This document shows positions 11,999 through 24,382 of a stretch of 64,000 nucleotides of DNA, piece by piece. The stretch is from Ariolimax columbianus (taxonomy: Eukaryota; Mollusca; Gastropoda; Stylommatophora; Arionidae): positions 8,822,361 through 8,886,360 of the forward strand of contig JAVGWX010000019.1 of the NCBI GenBank assembly GCA_036924085.1. The letters are read 5' to 3'. The translations under genes and the position numbers were made by a program. The notes beneath the pieces are model-generated. The model worked only from the letters and a program-made list of their open reading frames with translations, did no database searches and was not told the origin of the DNA. Position 1 is the first letter of the stretch. Every line of letters starts with the position of its first letter.

Positions 11999-12014
11999 AA
12001 AATGTGTAACATGG

Positions 12015-12335
12015 CAAAGCACCAGCCATGGCTAAGTGGTTTGTTAAGAGCAGCATAGATGGTGCCTAACAATCTGCGTGGCTACTTACCTCTAGTGTTT
12101 GAGACTATTAAGATAGACCCATACATAATTTAACTAACTCTCATTGGCACTTGTCCCAATGCAATGGAGTAATAATCCCCTCGAGCCTAGCCCGCTAAGC
12201 AGGACATCCTCCTCCGGTTACATCCAACTCAGGCCAAAGCTGAGACCTGCACAGGGACATCTGCTCCTGCAGAAGTGCAGGCCGACTAAGACTAAGACAT
12301 ATTGTAAGCAATCGAACCACGCGAAGATAGAGCAA
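12015..12335 (+). repeat. Dispersed repeat family B, copy 1
   Basis: It shares long stretches with 34080-34390 and a short stretch with 61385-61440: TTAAGAGCAGCATAGATGG, TGTTTGAGACTATTAAGATG, CCGCTAAGCAGGA and a closing pair, CCTGCACAGGG and GAAGTGCAGG, that can form a hairpin. It starts directly after family A copy 1. No coding signal; the element type is unknown. Confidence 0.75.
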
Positions 12336-12865
12336 AGATGTGCACCTGAGGGGCTGGGGCAGGACTGACTTCACCGAACACGATATGTTAACACTTGTAT
12401 CCATAGCCTTTTCAATTGTCTGAGATACTGACTAAGTACCTGTGGATCTGTTCGGAGTGCAGTGATGTCGATTATGTATAACTGTACTACGGGAGATAAG
12501 ATCTGTACATTATAAATGGTTAGTTTAGTTCATGATTTGACAAACACGTAACGATGTCAACAAATGAGTTTAGAGGACTGTGACATAGACATATGTGTTG
12601 AAAGTTAAATAAACGCAAATATAAATGGCTAATGGATGGACGCAGAAACAAAAGACTAACAGGATCAGAGACACGAGTCATGGAGATTACATGAGGTTAG
12701 TTTTGGGGTTCATAAAGATATAGGCATACGTGTTTAGAAGCTCATATTACCGAAACGTGAGTCGTGATGATATGCATGTATCTTTTCAAAGGCTAACATA
12801 GCTTTTTTTTAAATGTGCTATTGAGGATGACAACCATTTGGATATATCAGTTTAGGAACAATTAA
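12336..12865. other. Unassigned sequence
   Basis: No recognised feature. Confidence 0.4.
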
Positions 12866-12869
12866 CGAT

Positions 12870-13640
12870 AAAGACAAATAACGAAGATGAAAACAAACTG
12901 CAAAACCACATGAACGCGCTTGCGACTACCTGTGCTAAACACAATATGCGAATTAGCGAGAACAAAATAGAAACTATGATGTCAGTAGAACAGCTGGACC
13001 ATTCAAGATAAGTGTAAAATGATATTGCTCTTCAACAGGTCTATGAGTTCAAGTATTTGGGCAGTAATTTTTCGGCAGACGGTAGGATGGACAGGGTAAT
13101 TCAGACTAGGTGTCAGAAAGCATCTGCGGTGACTTATCACCGGTCCCCACTGCTTAGACATCTGCACATTAGTTTGGCAACAAAGCAACAGCTGATAAAC
13201 AGCATATTTATGCCGATTTTGTGCTACCAGTGCCAAACATGACCTCTGTCCAGGGCGCGTGAGAGCAGAATTCCGACTTGTGAAATAAAGTGTTTGAGGA
13301 AGGTCATCGGTGTTACCAGGAAAGACAGAATACGGAACGACGACATTCGAAGTATGGTAGGCACTACGTCTTGTATCGAATACATTTCCAGGCAGAAAAT
13401 AAGTTAGTTTGGTCATCTCTTGAAATTGCAACCTCATCAACTTCCACTAATGGCTTACAACGCTGGTAGATCTGGCTGCAGAGCAAGGGGACGGCCGCGA
13501 GGTAGTTGGATAGATGACATTAGAGTGATTGTGCAGCAACAAGAACTCACATTGACCGACGCAACGCACTTGTCGTAGGATAGACGACTGAAGCTCCCCA
13601 CGTTGCTCAACGGCATAAGTGGAAAGAAAACTAACTAACA
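12870..13640 (+). mobile_element. LINE RT 3' fragment (thumb and C-terminus)
   Basis: The + strand reads HNMRISENKIETM, then VYEFKYLGSNFSADGRM and VIQTRCQKASA (13040-13120). It continues with LINSIFMPILCYQCQT, a Q or Y-rich block matching LLYGSETW of the family, and then CLRKVIGVTRKDRIRN and CRARGRPRGSWIDDI. This is the usual order after the RT catalytic box in RTE/L2-like LINEs. Stops at 13240 and 13405 and at least one frameshift make it a dead fragment. The catalytic core is missing. Confidence 0.85.
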
Positions 13641-14150
13641 AATAACTTTAGTTTCTTAAATATCTTTAGATAAATAGATCCAAAGTCTCAAGATCATAAA
13701 GAAGAACATAACAACGATTACTGGGATGATGTTCCAAATTCAGTTTTATTTCTAAATATTTCAGCCAAAAAAGACACAAAATATTGAAATGATGATATTG
13801 AGAACAATATGATCATTCTTTAATATATGAACAACGTGTTTCTCAATGTTAGTTCTGATAACAGGGAAGTATAATGGTTGAATTTGTTTACAGAGTAAAA
13901 TACAATGTCACTATTGTTGTACAAAGTGAAGGATGTTTATGGACTATCATCCTGTCCTCACAGCAATTATGCAAAGATAAAGATCCTGATTAATATTGAT
14001 GATTGTTTAAAGTTTTCCCGTCTGATTAAAACAAGAGTGTGTGTGGAAAGTGGCATAACAACAATTATAAACATAGCTCTTCACAAACTCCACTTCACAA
14101 TAATGTTGTCCACATCTGTCGTTCAGAGTTCCTACATTTACAAATTTAAA
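13641..14150. other. Unassigned sequence left of the 72-bp array
   Basis: It contains an open stretch at 13905-14204 (99 codons) that runs into the first array units. No motif, so not called as a gene. Confidence 0.4.
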
Positions 14151-14154
14151 CCAT

Positions 14155-16944
14155 GTTGGAACATTATTGGACATGAGAATTATCTATCTCAGCTATTCCA
14201 GTGATCACTTTCATGGTCTTCAATTCTTCTGAACATTACTGGACATGAGAATTATCTAGCTCAGCTATTCCAATGATCACTTTCATGGTCTTACATTCTT
14301 TTTTAAAATTACTGGACATGAGAATGATCTAGCTCAGCTATTTCAGTGATCACTTTCATGGTCTTCAATTCTTCTGAACATTACTGGACATGACAATTAT
14401 CTAGCTCAGCTATTCCAATGATCACTTTCATGGTCTTACATTCTTTTTAAAATTACTGGACATGAGAATGATCTAGCTCAGCTATTTCAGTGATCACTTT
14501 CATGGTCTTCAATTCTTCTGAACATTACTGGACATGAGAATTATCTAGCTCAGCTATTCCAATGATCACTTTCATGGTCTTACATTCTTTTTAAAATTAC
14601 TGGACATGAGAATGATCTAGCTCAGCTATTTCAGTGATCACTTTCATGGTTTTCAATTCTTTTTTAAAATTACTGGACATGAGAATGATCTAGCTCAGCT
14701 ATTTCAGTGATCACATTCATGGTTTTCAATTCTTCTGAACATTATTGGACATGAGAATGATCTAGCTCAGCTATTTCAGTGATCACTTTCATGGTTTTCA
14801 ATTCTTCTGAACATTATTGGACATGAGAATTATCTAGCTCAGCTATTCCAGTGATCACTTTCATGGTTTTCAATTTTTCTGAACATTATTGGACATGAGA
14901 ATGATCTAGCTCAGCTATTTCAGTGATCACTTTCATGGTTTTCAATTCTTCTGAATATTACTGGACATGAGAATGATCTAGCTTAGCTATTTCAGTGATC
15001 ACTTTCATGGTTTTCAATTCTTCTGAATATTACTGGACATGAGAATGATCTAGCTCAGCTATTTCAGTGATCACTTTCATGGTTTTAAATTCTTCTGAAT
15101 ATTACTGGACATGAGAATGATCTAGCTCAGCTATTTCAGTGATCACTTTCATGGTTTTCAATTCCTCTGAATATTACTGGACATGAGAATGATCTAGGTC
15201 AGCTATTTCAGTGATCACTTTCATGGTTTTCAATTCTTCTGAATATTACTGGACATGAGAATGATCTAGCTCAGCTATTTCAGTGATCACTTTCATGGTT
15301 TTCAATTCTTCTGAATATTACTGGACATGAGAATGATCTAGCTCAGCTATTTCAGTGATCACTTTCATGGTTTTCAATTCTTTTTTAAAATTACTGGACA
15401 TGAGAATGATCTAGCTCAGCTATTTCAGTGATCACTTTCATGGTTTTCAATTCTTCTGAACATTATTGGACATGAGAATGATCTAGCTCAGCTATTTCAG
15501 TGATCACTTTCATGGTTTTCAATTCTTCTGAACATTATTGGACATGAGAATGATCTAGCTCAGCTATTTCAGTGATCACTTTCATGGTTTTCAATTCTTC
15601 TGAATATTACTGGACATGAGAATGATCTAGCTCAGCTATTTCAGTGATCACTTTCATGGTTTTCAATTCCTCTGAATATTACTGGACATGAGAATTATCT
15701 AGCTCAGCTATTCCAATGATCACTTTCATGGTCTTACATTCTTTTTTAAAATTACTGGACATGAGAATGATCTAGCTCAGCTATTTCAGTGATCACTTTC
15801 ATGGTCTTCAATTCTTCTGAACATTACTGGACATGACAATTATCTAGCTCAGCTATTCCAATGATCACTTTCATGGTCTTACATTCTTTTTAAAATTACT
15901 GGACATGAGAATGATCTAGCTCAGCTATTTCAGTGATCACTTTCATGGTCTTCAATTCTTCTGAACATTACTGGACATGAGAATTATCTAGCTCAGCTAT
16001 TCCAATGATCACTTTCATGGTCTTACATTCTTTTTAAAATTACTGGACATGAGAATGATCTAGCTCCAGCTATTTCAGTGATCACTTTCATGGTTTTCAA
16101 TTCTTTTTTAAAATTACTGGACATGAGAATGATCTAGCTCAGCTATTTCAGTGATCACATTCATGGTTTTCAATTCTTCTGAACATTATTGGACATGAGA
16201 ATGATCTAGCTCAGCTATTTCAGTGATCACTTTCATGGTTTTCAATTCTTCTGAACATTATTGGACATGAGAATTATCTAGCTCAGCTATTCCAGTGATC
16301 ACTTTCATGGTTTTCAATTTTTCTGAACATTACTGGACATGAGAATGATCTAGCTCAGCTATTTCAGTGATCACTTTCATGGTTTTCAATTCTTCTGAAT
16401 ATTACTGGACATGAGAATGATCTAGCTTAGCTATTTCAGTGATCACTTTCATGGTTTTCAATTCTTCTGAATATTACTGGACATGAGAATGATCTAGCTC
16501 AGCTATTTCAGTGATCACTTTCATGGTTTTAAATTCTTCTGAATATTACTGGACATGAGAATGATCTAGCTCAGCTATTTCAGTGATCACTTTCATGGTT
16601 TTCAATTCCTCTGAATATTACTGGACATGAGAATGATCTAGGTCAGCTATTTCAGTGATCACTTTCATGGTTTCAATTCTTCTGAATATTACTGGACATG
16701 AGAATGATCTAGCTCAGCTATTTCAGTGATCACTTTCATGGTTTTCAATTCTTCTGAATATTACTGGACATGAGAATGATCTAGCTCAGCTATTTCAGTG
16801 ATCACTTTCATGGTTTTCAATTCTTCTGAATATTACTGGACATGAGAATGATCTAGCTCAGCTATTTCAGTGATCACTTTCATGGTTTTCAATTCTTTTT
16901 TAAAATTACTGTGACATGAGAATGATCTAGCTCAGCTATTTCAG
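14155..16944. repeat. 72-bp minisatellite array, cut by an assembly gap
   Basis: The unit runs GGACATGAGAATGATCTAGC, TCAGCTATTTCAGTGATCAC, TTTCATGGTTTTCAATTCTT, CTGAACATTACT and repeats every 71-73 bp, about 39 copies. Unit variants are shared in order between two blocks about 1443 bp apart. GACAATTATC occurs at 14391 and 15834, CTAGGTCAGC at 15195 and 16638, and AGCTTAGC at 14980 and 16424. So the right half is a tandem copy of a block of about 20 units. The array stops at the N run and is probably longer in the genome. Confidence 0.97.
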
Positions 16945-17044
16945 NNNNNNNNNNNNNNNNNNNNNNNNNNNNNNNNNNNNNNNNNNNNNNNNNNNNNNNN
17001 NNNNNNNNNNNNNNNNNNNNNNNNNNNNNNNNNNNNNNNNNNNN
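16945..17044. other. Assembly gap (100 N)
   Basis: Exactly 100 N, a conventional placeholder of unknown true size. It separates two different tandem arrays, so true sequence is missing here. Confidence 1.
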
Positions 17045-18075
17045 CTCTTACCCTCAGATGTGGTCTCTTACCCTCAGATGTGGTCTCTTACCCTCAGATA
17101 TGGTCTCTTACTCTCAAATGTGATCTCTTACTCTCAGATGTGGTCTCTTACTCTCAGATGTGGTTGGTTACCCTCAGATGTGGTTGGTTACCCTCAGATG
17201 TGGTCTCTTACTCTCAGATGTGGTCTCTTACTCTCAGATGTGGTCTCTTACTCTCAGATGTGATCTCTTACTCTCAGATGTGATCTCTGACCCTCAGATG
17301 TGGTCTCTTACCCTCAGATGTGGTTGGTTACCCTCAGATGTGGTCTCCTACTCTCAGATGTGATCTCTTACCCTAAGATGTGGTCTCTTACTCTCAGATG
17401 TGGTCTCTTACTCTCAGATGTGATCTCTTACTCTCAGATGTGATCTCTTACCCTCAGATGTGGTCTCTTACTCTCAGATGTGGTCTTTTACTCTCAGATG
17501 TGGTCTCTTACTCTCAGATGTGGTTGGTTACCCTCAGATGTGGTTCTTACTCTCATATGTGGTCTCTTACTCTCAGATGTGGTTGGTTACCCTCAGATGT
17601 GGTTTCTTACTCTCAGATGTGGTTGGTTACACTCACATTTTGTCTCTTACTCTCAGATGTGGTTGGTTACCCTCATATGTGGTCGCTTACGCTCAAATGT
17701 GGTCTCTCTCTCAGATGTGGTTGGTTACCCTCAAATGTAGTCTCTTACTCTCAGATGTGGTTGCCTACCTTCAGATGTTGTTGCTTACCCTCAGATGGGT
17801 TCTCTTACCCTATGATGTGGTCGATTACCCTAAAATGTTTTTGCTTATCCTCAGATGTGGTTGATTACTCTCAGATGGTGTTGCTTACCCTTAGATGTTG
17901 TCGTTTATCTTCAAATTGTGTTTGTCTACCCTAAGATGGTGTTTTTCTATCATCAGATGTTTGTCTACCATCAGATGTTGTTTGTCTACCCTTAAATGTT
18001 GTTTTTACCCTCAAATATTGTTTTTGCCTTCAAACGATGCATTTTACCCTGAGATGTATTGTCTACCATCAGATG
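17045..18075. repeat. 20-bp minisatellite array
   Basis: The unit is CTCTTACTCTCAGATGTGGT, about 50 copies. Common variants are TTGGTTACCCTCAGATGTGG and CCC for CTC. The left side is regular. From about 17700 copies become more diverged and change length, giving unit forms such as TTGTCTACCCTAAGATGGTG before fading near 18075. The unit contains few stops in one orientation, so long overlapping frames appear (up to 184 codons). They are repeat artefacts. Confidence 0.97.
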
Positions 18076-19900
18076 ATATTGTCTATTTTCGTTTGTTGTC
18101 ATTCAAAAAATATATCTATAACGGCTAAATCGTCGAGTTATGTTACTGTTCTCGATTTAATCTCCATTTTAATATTTTCATTTTTCTGCTACCACAGCTT
18201 CTTAGTTTTTCAGTAATCCTTCAAATATTTAAATTTAGAGTAGTCATTCTTTCATTTGCCTTTTTCAGTAGGTCTTAATATATTCAAATTATTTAACAGT
18301 ATTTCATATAATTATTCTACAGCCCAGCATATTTGAAACACGTTACTAGATTACTATCAACTACCGTTAAAATCAAGTGTTTTTACTTTGTCTGCTGTAA
18401 CACACATGTGTTTTCACTGGAACCATACTGATGTCATGTATGTCTACTACTCATCATGTCACCACATCTGCACATTGTATTCTATTTATATGTTTGAGGG
18501 TTATTTTCAGTCGTTGCCTCTAAAGTGTTTAATAATTTTTGCCGATATATGTTTTGCTTTGTTTTTCTCTTAGCTGAAGCTTTGCTGTCACGTGTTAGAC
18601 CCACATATAGCAGGGAGCCTCTATTTAATTCTTGTCAGATGTCCAAACTATTTACTCAAATGTCTGTATAATGTCTGTCTTGCGTCTGTCTTATGTCTGA
18701 CACTGACAATATAAACGTTGTGTAAATATACTGCTGAAGAATGGTCGATTTGTCTCCCTTGGCATTTGTTGATTTCTCATAATGAAAATGATACACTACC
18801 GCCATCGCTATTGTGGTTTTCGCTTCTCTCTGTCCTCCATTACGCATGTGTTTGTAAACATGTTATATAAACAAATGAATTAGCTAACTTGCTAAAGTTA
18901 TATAATTGTGAATTATATAAGAAAGGAACGTGATAATAATGTCAAATGCAAGTCAATTTGGTGTCCGTGACCAGAATACTAATTAAAGAAAATAGAAGCA
19001 GCTTGTAACATTTCGTTTTGTATTCAAAACAATTCAACCTTAAACAAAGGTCGTATGTAGGTCAAATGATGTTTATTTAGTTGTTTCCTGTTGATATCAG
19101 CTCAAAATTTAGCAATGGTTTTTCTAACATTTTCACTTTAAAAATAATAATTTTCCCTTGTCCCCATCCGATGGCACCTCACACGAAAAGAAAAAAGACG
19201 ACATTGTTCCTCAATTGTGGTTTCAATTAAATAAAAGATAAACGACAAATGAAGCCACAATGTATCGTCCGCTTGACGGTACTGGCTGCAGAGTCTTTCA
19301 AAAAGAATATGCTGAAGAAACTGTTGACATTTTTGCATTCACATTTATTTTCAAAACTGGGAATACTCTGAGAATTTCGAAAAGGGCAAAAAAAAAGGTT
19401 GATATTGGAAAAACAATGTGAAAGGTACATTTGTTCAACGTTCAGTATAACGAGATAACTTTGGAGTGGTCTGGTTGACCGTCCCAAATAAGAAGCTCAT
19501 ATACTTTTGGTGAACAAATGGTGACACATAAAACTGAAAATGCCAGAAATCAAGTAAAGATGGAAATAAGTCACGTGATTGGGTTCAGGCCATTGTCTGG
19601 ACAGTTGTAAAAGAAGGAATTTCCATCCTAGCAGAAAATGATGAAAGAGCATGTTGCTAGTCAATTTGATGCGTTTACCGATGTAAATCGCAATTCGCAG
19701 ACAATGGTGTATGTTCGATTGATCTGGCCTGCCTTTCCTCACAAGAAATCAAACGACTGAAATCGAGCGCGTTTTTATCTTTAAATGGCAGTGTTTAGTA
19801 TTACAGTGTCTCGTGATTCTGTCTGGAACTATGCTTTAACTGCTCATTTGTTTTCCGCACACAACACACACAGAAAGTGATTGATTATAAGATGAAGTAT
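18076..19900. other. Unassigned, AT-rich sequence
   Basis: It looks unique on inspection. Short frames on both strands show no motif. No splice-flanked exon could be supported. Confidence 0.4.
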
Positions 19901-19949
19901 TACAAGTCCATTACTTTTTTTTGCGTTTGCCTTATTTCTCTATTCCCCA

Positions 19950-20165
19950 AGGCGGATGTGCGTTGCACTGTGGTTTTTATTTTGCGCCTGTCGGCCCAGT
20001 GCATCCGACTTCAGCATGCATTTTATGCAAGGGTCTGCTTCCTCCTGTATTTTGTAAAGGTTTGCTTCCCCGGGGTAACGGCCGGTGCTATGACGAGGAT
20101 CGAACCCAGCACCTTCTGTTGTGAGCCGTGTCACTTAACCACTAGGCCACGCCGTCCACAACTAA
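19950..20165 (-). mobile_element. tRNA-derived SINE, minus strand
   Basis: On the minus strand the head (20165 to about 20095) has an A-box-like TGGCCTAGTGGTTAAGTG and a B box GGGTTCGATCCTC at tRNA-like spacing. The body and tail follow leftward and contain the complement of GCCCAGTGCATCCGACTTCA, the tail segment shared with SINEs that have different heads. No long A tail seen. Confidence 0.85.
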
Positions 20166-20169
20166 AACA

Positions 20170-20480
20170 GCAATCATCATACTTGCGCACAGTACTATGC
20201 AATTAATGTGTACGAGAAAGTATTTTGGTATCATTATTTTGACAGAGGGAACTGCTAGCTGTATTTTCACAACAAACCTTGTCACTTTGGTTGCCTAACC
20301 TTATACCTTTAGCTAAAAACTTCCACAAAAATATAAATTACAGCCACCCATAGATGAAACCTTATAAACAAGGGACAGCAGACACTAGAGTAAATACACG
20401 AGGTGTAGTAGATGACTGACTCATTGTTGCGAGTTCAGAGATAACTGAAGGTATCCACTGGCTTATATAGCCTTCACGGG
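20170..20480. other. Unassigned sequence
   Basis: Nothing recognised between two SINEs. Confidence 0.4.
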
Positions 20481-20489
20481 ATCAAGATG

Positions 20490-20835
20490 CTGAAAGGCGC
20501 ATGAGCTGCAGTGGTCAGCGACTCATAGCTGACTGCTAGTGTCAGGGCCAGCGAACCAAAGCTGCCAAGATCCTTCTACACCTCCACGCGGTGATCCTGG
20601 ATAACAGGCTGCAGCAGGGCAGACTGGCTAAGGAGAAGGGATCGAAGAGAGAATGCTAACCCAGTACTCAAAAAATGTTTGCTGAAGTCGGATGTGTTAG
20701 ACCGAAAGGTGCAAATATCGCAGTCAAGCTGTAAACTACGACACAACGCATTCCGTTATCTGGACTACATTCTGCTGCTTTCATTGTTTGGTAGTGGGAG
20801 ATTGAGAATGAACAAAGCCAAGCCATATAGCCTTC
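20490..20835 (+). mobile_element. SINE family C, plus-strand copy
   Basis: The head reads GAGCTGCAGTGGTCAGCGAC. Next come CTCCACGCGGTGATCCTGGA and the shared tail segment TGCTGAAGTCGGATGTGTTA. It ends near CAAAGCCAAGCCATATAG. An inverted, nearly full-length copy lies at 59430-59775. The head resembles a tRNA A-box region (GCAGTGGTTAGCG in the other copy). B box is weak. Confidence 0.8.
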
Positions 20836-21465
20836 ACTCGGTTACCTGAACGTTCCAGATTTTTATCAAACTATGATTCGCATTATCAATGTTAGTAAGG
20901 ATAACGCGACTAACAGAGCGTTGATATTCACTTTACAAGTGAATATTTATCCCAGTTACATAATATCCTACATGGCGAAACCATGGACGAGAACGAAGAA
21001 TGTTTGAGAAGTAATGGTCTAGAGAGCTTCTGGAAATCTAAAAATATTAGGTCCATTACTTTTTCCTCATCTTCGTTTATCTTCTTCGTTTATTCGCAAC
21101 ATCAGTCCGTCACAGCTCCAATGTGCCCATAGCTTCATGCTGTCTATGTAATTCTTTAGGCGCAACATCAGTTCGTCACAGCTTGTTCTGGCTTTAGCTA
21201 AAACTAGTTTTACAAAGTAGCCTCTTCAGTCATGTCTCACTATAGGATTATTTATACCTTGAATATTTTTTGTTTTATTTTTATTTGCGGTGTTGTCAAC
21301 CGCGTCGGAGGGTAAGTCTTGAAAGTCTCTCCATAGTGCAAGCTTGGGAATATTTCTAAGGAGAACAAGAGTACCCTATTCAGCAGGCCTTATCTCTCTG
21401 CGAAGCTAATTAATCCAGAGGAAAGACCTGATCTGAAATTGCCTGGAATCAGCGACGTCGCAAGG
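20836..21465. other. Unassigned, with a small local duplication
   Basis: GCAACATCAGTCCGTCACAG (about 21098) and GCAACATCAGTTCGTCACAG (about 21162) are duplicated about 63 bp apart. No other feature recognised. Confidence 0.4.
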
Positions 21466-21479
21466 AGTTGTCAGAAAGT

Positions 21480-21795
21480 TGAATGAATCGTCTGAGGGAT
21501 TACGGCCGAACGCCTCTAAGCCAGAATCCCGCCCTAAATCTCAGCACCACTGCGATGGGAGGCTACGATATGGTTGGGACCTGGGGATCGCGTCTCAGCC
21601 CGACCCGGTCGAGCCGCAGAAAGAGGTCTCTGCCGTCCACCGATCAAAGCGGGCTGGAAGCTGCTAGATATTCACCCCATACGGCGATGAGGTGTGAAAC
21701 CACTAGTAGAAGACTTAGTTCTCGGTCGGGGTGTCATAAGCAGTAGAGCAGCCACCTCACTGCGGACTGTTGAGACTCAGCCCTTGATCATGAGA
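21480..21795 (+). pseudogene. 28S rRNA 3'-terminal region, diverged (part of a composite element)
   Basis: GGGATTACGGCCGAACGCCT followed by CTAAGCCAGAATCCCGCCC matches the conserved metazoan 28S block GGGATTATGACTGAACGCCT / CTAAGTCAGAATCCCGCCC. About 230 bases on, AGAAGACTTAGTTCTCGGTC, GGGGTGTCATAAGCAGTAG, AGCAGCCACCTCACTGCGG and GAGACTCAGCCC match the last block of 28S. The order and spacing fit the final 300 or so nucleotides of large-subunit rRNA. Substitutions are spread evenly, including at conserved positions, so it is not a working rRNA. It continues without a break into repeat sequence that recurs at 62.1-62.5 kb. Confidence 0.85.
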
Positions 21796-22420
21796 TATGT
21801 CCGCACACCAGGCGAACAACATCTCCGTGCCATGACCAGGCTTGTCCCCTGGTTAAATGCACTCCTGCCTCGCTCTTTACCTCTGTCTGCTATCAGTCAT
21901 CCCAATGGACGCAGAAGAGATGCAGGCCAGCGGACATTGCACCTCGGCCCTATTGTGACAACCTCCCATGTGGCGGGGAATGCTAGGCGTACCATCACTG
22001 CAGATGAGCCGAGAAAATAAAAGGAGCAAGGAGATACCTCACTCACATGCATATGCTACGTTTCTGGCAGGACGTGACGATCCTGGGACACAGACACACT
22101 GGACTGCCTCTCTTCCGAGTGACTTGAAAAACTAGTACATACAGTCCATTATATCATATCATATCATTGCCACACCCTATAGACACGAGTGGGGAAGACT
22201 CGATAGTCCTGCAAGACAACTTCTCTAAGAGAGACAACTCTGACCAAAAAAAACTGCTGCTTTGCTGATAGGCTGGAGACAGCCAAAGGCTAAGAAGGGC
22301 ATCCCTACAGAAACGTCTGTTGAAATCGGATAAACTGGGCCACAGGCTTAACAAAGTAACACTGTGCAACGTGTATCGCTGTAACCAGCGTTCGAAGAAG
22401 AAGAAGAAGAATGAATCGTC
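21796..22420 (+). mobile_element. Body and tail of the 28S-headed composite SINE
   Basis: From about 21990 to 22410 this matches the minus-strand copy at 62090-62500. Shared landmarks are GAGCCGAGAAAATAAAAGGA, CTGGCAGGACGTGACGATCC and GGGCATCCCTACAGAAACGT, and both end in a GAA/TTC trinucleotide run ((GAA)n at 22397-22411). It includes the SINE tail segment TGAAATCGGATAAACTGGGC. 21796-21990 has no second copy in the window. Confidence 0.8.
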
Positions 22421-22424
22421 ATTT

Positions 22425-22985
22425 GACTGACTTAGGGACTCCAGCTTGAGGTTTTTTTTTCTCGTGGTTTACTGATTAAGCCTTTTCCATGAACAGCTAA
22501 CACCATACGGTATTGGTTAGTGGGATGTGTAGTCGTTCCATTAATTCATAATCTACATCGCTTATTTATATTCCTTTTTTGTTTACATAATCTCTCTTCA
22601 AGTATTTTCTTCTTCCTAATTTCTCTGCGGCACGCCACATATTTCTTTCAACCATAAATTTAAAAAGTATTGTTTCAGCAGACGAAATGTGAGTGCGATC
22701 CTGACTTTGTACGAATGTCATATCGTTGTCTGCCTATTACTATCATTTATCAAACATTTGTTGTTGACATTATACTTCTCTCTCGACATTCTTCACATCA
22801 TATGTCTACGGCGTTCTGTATATTTTATTTTATTATACTTTTGTACCCTCTCCATTCCCCGTTGACCCATTTCAGCATACCACCATCAGTGTAAAATGTC
22901 ACTTTTCATCTCGTTCATCTCGTTCATCATCTCGTTCATCATCTCGTTCATCTCGTTCAAGTTTCATTTTCTGGAAACCCAATTG
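22425..22985. other. Unassigned, with a short TCATCTCGT repeat
   Basis: 22905-22962 is a short run of TCATCTCGT units. Otherwise no feature recognised. Confidence 0.45.
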
Positions 22986-22989
22986 TTGA

Positions 22990-23155
22990 TAATATAATGC
23001 ATTGCCAGGGAAAGTAGTGGAGGCAGGGACAGTTAATGCATTTAAGAATAAATTGGATGCGCATAGCTTTTAGAGCAAGGTGATGTAAATGTAACTGGTT
23101 GTATACAGACTCTGCAGGGTCTTCTAAACCAGTATAAAGACGTTAAGTTAAGTTA
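22990..23155 (+). mobile_element. CR1-like LINE 3' end, second copy
   Basis: It matches 2100-2260 closely: GTGGAGGCAGGGACAGTTAA, TGCATTTAAGAATAAATTGG, ATGCGCATAGCTTTTAGAGC. It translates to VNAFKNKLDAHSF. Very short 5'-truncated copy. Confidence 0.8.
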
Positions 23156-24150
23156 TAATCTATTATTCTGATTCAAAGGACATGTTTAACATCAGCCTAC
23201 TAGCGAGTGAGTAGATAACGAGTGCGTGTGTACCGACGATCGCATGGAGAAAAGGAGAAAGAAACGCTGCTTTTTTGTACTAATGTATTTTTAGAATGAG
23301 ATATCCTCTGTTTCCTTCATGATATGTATTGTAAAAAAAAAAGGAAGAATGCAAACAAAATGTTATCATTCATTTAGAAAATATAAGTTAGGGTACATTT
23401 TATCACGTTGTCTATAAATTATTGCGCGTATACATTACTTGAATCATGCAATGAATGTACACATTTTCACAGAAACTAAATTTATACGTAATGTTTCTGT
23501 TCAACAAAGACTTTATGTTGGGCACTTAAACAGTAAACAAAACACATTTGTAAGAAAATCCCCACATGACGATCTCATATGTACGATGAAAGTTGATGTG
23601 ACTAAACCTCGGACCATCTGTCACAGGACTGAAATAACTGAGGATATTAAAAGCACCACCTTGTCATTTATTGGGGTTTCTTGTCACCCGTTTTGGTAAC
23701 GGTTTCGGGGGAGTAGAAAGTGTATTGATATCATTACATAATGCGCATATTTCGTGCTATTCTTCAACCGACTTTGAAGTGGATTAATCGAAGTGGGTAT
23801 TAATCGAACACATGTGTATATATTGGTGTCACAATGTTCCTGTGCTATGGCTTAGACACACTTACCTACAGTACACAAACATACATAAATTCGTCAATAT
23901 AAATATCAATCGGTATAGTTCCCGATCGAGCATATGTATTCAACAAATAGACCCCAGATTGCCCTGTACTTGGATAAATGCGACATTGAATTTGATGTAG
24001 TCCGCGTCTAACTGATTTTTTACTCAATCGGTCTTCTCCATAAAATCGTAGGCCTGTCTCTACGTCTCTTAGTACCAGGTTTCCAGATTAGAGACTGTAA
24101 GGTAATGTTGTATACTGACTTCTCTAAAGCTAATCCAAATGACCGTAATC
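23156..24150. other. Unassigned sequence
   Basis: AT-rich. No motif or repeat recognised. Confidence 0.4.
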
Positions 24151-24153
24151 TTC

Positions 24154-24300
24154 TGCTCTTCACTCTGTGTTGATCCCCTGCTCTTCACACCGTGTTGATT
24201 CCCTTCTCTTCACTCCGTGTTGATTCCCTTCTCTTCACACCGTGTTGATCCTCTGCTCTTCACACCGTGTTGAACGTCTGCTCTTCATAACGTGTCTCCC
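24154..24300. repeat. 25-bp tandem repeat
   Basis: About six copies of GCTCTTCACACCGTGTTGAT plus CCCCT, period 25, slightly diverged. Confidence 0.9.
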
Positions 24301-24334
24301 TTGTATCTGATATGTTATAGTCTCCCTTGTGTAT

Positions 24335-24382
24335 AATATATATATTTATATATATTTATATATATATATATATATATATATT
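24335..24382. repeat. AT microsatellite
   Basis: A run of TA/TTTA units. Confidence 0.95.

Noticed and set aside
13905..14204. 99-codon open frame
   Set aside because: No motif, and its end lies in the first units of the 72-bp array. Composition looks like random AT-rich sequence.
17060..17934. Open frames of 67 to 184 codons on the + strand
   Set aside because: They lie in the 20-bp array, where all three frames read the same periodic peptide. The length follows from absence of stops in the unit, not from selection.
21480..21795. Functional 28S rRNA gene
   Set aside because: Only the last part is present, with many changes at conserved sites, and it is joined to repeat sequence.
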